Source: Planctomycetaceae bacterium (lineage in GTDB: Bacteria; Planctomycetota; Planctomycetia; Pirellulales; Thermoguttaceae). From it: a stretch of 5,604 nt of DNA. A program made the translations under genes and the position numbers. Below, piece after piece: positions 3,909 to 5,604 of this stretch; within the stretch, counting starts at the first letter, position 1; every line of letters begins with the position of its first letter. The notes under the pieces were generated by a model that made no database searches, had not been told where the DNA came from, and worked only from the letters and a program-made list of their open reading frames with translations. Where the stretch lies: positions 1 to 5,604 of the forward strand of contig JAISNF010000358.1 of NCBI GenBank assembly GCA_031276415.1. The letters are read 5' to 3'.

Positions 3909-5604
3909 ATGGCTAAGAAACTCAATTATCTTGGGATCCTTCAGCGTAAGGGTCTTCTCAGTACCTCACAAATTGCCGAAGCACAGGAGATGGCAAAATC
4001 GACGGATATAACCGTTCGGAAAGCCATTGTCAAACTTGGTTACGCCAGCAGTGAAAACGTAACAAAATCGATTGCCGAAGAATACGGCAGGGAATACATT
4101 GATTTAACCGGAGTGGTAATTCCTCCGGCTATCGTTGAATTGGTTCCTGAATCGGTTGCGCGGGAAAACGGTATTTTGCCGTATCAACTTGATGGCGATA
4201 CACTTCGGGTTATTATGAGTGATCCGAATGATATTGAAACTCTTGATAAACTTCGATTCATTTTGAATCGTCCTATTGAACCGGTTTTGGCATCGGAAGA
4301 ACTAATTCAGGAAGCGGTAAATAGGCATTATACGCAAAATATTGGTGAAAGTGCCGACTCGTTAATTCAGGAAATGACCGACACGGAAATCGATTTTACC
4401 GAAACGAGCAGTTTGGGAGGAAACATTGCCAATGTTGCGGACAGTGATGCTCCGATTGTTCGGTTGAGCAACCTGATTATTGAAGAGGCAGTTCAACTTC
4501 GTGCTTCGGATATTCATATTGAACCGTTTGAAGATCGTGTTCGTGTTCGGTACCGGATTGACGGACTTTTAGTAGAACGCGATACCATTCCCAAACGGTT
4601 GCAAGGTTCGGTGTTGTCTCGATTTAAGATTCTTGCTCGACTGGATATTGCTGAACGTCGGCGAACACAGGATGGTCGAATTAAACTTTCTATTTTAGAT
4701 AAAGAATTAGACCTTCGTGTCAGCGTGATTCCAACAAATCACGGTCAATCAATTGTCATGCGAATTTTGGATAAAGATAATATCCGTGTGAGTTTACAAC
4801 AACTCGGATTCGCAGAATCGGATTTCAAAAAATTCGGATCATTGATTCGCCGTCCTAATGGGATTATCCTTGTAACCGGTCCAACCGGTTCGGGCAAAAC
4901 GACCTCTCTTTACGCAGCCTTAAATGACCTAAACACCCCAACGCGAAAAATTATTACAGCGGAAGATCCGGTTGAGTATTATCTTCCCGGTATTAATCAG
5001 GTTGAAATTAAACATTCTATTGGTCTTGATTTTGCCCGTGTGATTCGGGCAATGTTGCGTCAGGCACCCAATATTATTCTTGTCGGGGAAATGCGAGACC
5101 TCGAAACGGCACAAATGGGAATTCAGGCATCGTTAACTGGACACTTAGTTTTTAGTACTCTTCATACGAACGATGCGCCCGGTGCTATTACACGTCTGAT
5201 TGATATGGGAGTTCCGCCTTATTTGGTTTCCAGTTCGGTAATTGGTATCATGGCGCAACGGCTTGTACGAACAATTTGTACGAAGTGCAAGAAACCTTAC
5301 GTTCCTTCTGAACTTGAACTTCGTGAGGCGGGAATCTCCGTTGAGCAGGCAAACAAGGCAACTTTTATGAAAGGGCGAGGTTGCGGAAGTTGTAATAAAT
5401 CCGGTTTTCGCGGGCGAATGGCAATCTTTGAACTAATGATGATGACGCCCAAAATTCGGGAGATGACATTTAAACAGGCAAGTACGGTTGAGATTCGAAA
5501 GATGGCAAGAGCGGAAGGAATGAGTACATTGTACGCGGACGGAATCCGAAAAGTTTTGCGCGGTTTAACGACCATCGAAGAAGTAATGCGTGTTGCCCGT
5601 GAAG
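3909..5604 (+). CDS. gspE: GspE/PilB-family ATPase of type II secretion or type IV pili (3' partial)
   Basis: This is the hexameric cytoplasmic ATPase that powers pseudopilus or pilus assembly at the inner membrane. The frame gives 565 complete codons and is open at the window edge. The family is usually about 560-570 residues, so only a few are missing. Residues 1-150 form the N-terminal GspE/MshEN region, with LVPESVAREN and SDPNDIETLDKLRFILNR. An acidic linker leads to the N2 domain (RASDIHIEPFEDR, 198-210; YRIDG, 215-219). The ATPase core has Walker A GPTGSGKTT (324-332, K330), the Asp box AEDPVEYY from 351, Walker B ILVGEMRD (E394, D397), and the His box GHLVFSTLHTND (H412, H419). Two CxxC pairs (C457/C460 and C492/C495) form the GspE/PilB zinc site, absent from PilT. 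ATG 3909 is chosen because an in-frame TAA lies at 3879-3881 and the family lead-in LGILQRKGLLS begins right after it. No Shine-Dalgarno is visible. GspE versus PilB cannot be settled without the downstream genes. Confidence 0.96.
   Translation, partial: MAKKLNYLGILQRKGLLSTSQIAEAQEMAKSTDITVRKAIVKLGYASSENVTKSIAEEYGREYIDLTGVVIPPAIVELVPESVARENGILPYQLDGDTLRVIMSDPNDIETLDKLRFILNRPIEPVLASEELIQEAVNRHYTQNIGESADSLIQEMTDTEIDFTETSSLGGNIANVADSDAPIVRLSNLIIEEAVQLRASDIHIEPFEDRVRVRYRIDGLLVERDTIPKRLQGSVLSRFKILARLDIAERRRTQDGRIKLSILDKELDLRVSVIPTNHGQSIVMRILDKDNIRVSLQQLGFAESDFKKFGSLIRRPNGIILVTGPTGSGKTTSLYAALNDLNTPTRKIITAEDPVEYYLPGINQVEIKHSIGLDFARVIRAMLRQAPNIILVGEMRDLETAQMGIQASLTGHLVFSTLHTNDAPGAITRLIDMGVPPYLVSSSVIGIMAQRLVRTICTKCKKPYVPSELELREAGISVEQANKATFMKGRGCGSCNKSGFRGRMAIFELMMMTPKIREMTFKQASTVEIRKMARAEGMSTLYADGIRKVLRGLTTIEEVMRVARE

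Noticed and set aside
4929..5575. Minus-strand open frames antisense to the ATPase gene (4929-5114 and 5297-5575).
   Set aside because: The plus strand here encodes the conserved ATPase core and zinc site, so the antisense frames are shadows.

Overview
The window reads as an ordinary chromosomal stretch of a low-GC (roughly 40-45%) Gram-negative bacterium, most likely a planctomycete. Three things point there: the secretion/pilus ATPase at the right end resembles what I recall of planctomycetal GspE proteins along its whole length, including the N-terminal lead-in and the linker. The tRNA gene carries no encoded CCA. The outer-membrane protein has a long basic N-terminus, a signal anchor, a large Asn/Ser/Tyr-rich spacer and a C-terminal beta-barrel. 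The phylum is an inference from remembered family resemblance, not a database result.

Layout, left to right. Positions 1-176 hold the acidic C-terminal tail of a plus-strand gene that starts outside the window. A 187-bp AT-rich gap with small hairpins and a threefold direct repeat leads to a TerC/Alx-family membrane protein (364-1407, plus), a putative Mn2+ exporter. A 228-bp gap follows with a 9-bp-period ACAGAG repeat and a promoter-like sequence. After it comes a single tRNA-Ile(GAU) gene (1636-1710, plus). A short gap with a tandem CTCTGCCGA pair separates the tRNA from the convergent gene for a 624-residue surface/outer-membrane protein (1872-3746, minus). The 162-bp divergent region 3747-3908 is the densest non-coding part. 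It has a good sigma70-type promoter for the minus-strand gene, two inverted repeats and three TTAACCA repeats. From 3909 to the window end runs a GspE/PilB-type ATPase (plus), complete except for its last few residues.

The genes do not form one pathway. The TerC protein (metal homeostasis), the tRNA (translation), the barrel protein (envelope) and the ATPase (type II secretion or type IV pili) look like independent transcription units. The only possible functional link is that the barrel gene and the envelope-machine ATPase are divergently transcribed from one compact control region.

I found no CRISPR array, insertion sequence, transposase, phage gene, toxin-antitoxin pair or defence gene, and no convincing case for an undescribed system. 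The parts most worth a second look are the architecture of the barrel protein, the divergent control region, and a short repeat family (TTAACCAC / ACAGAG) that recurs in the intergenic DNA.
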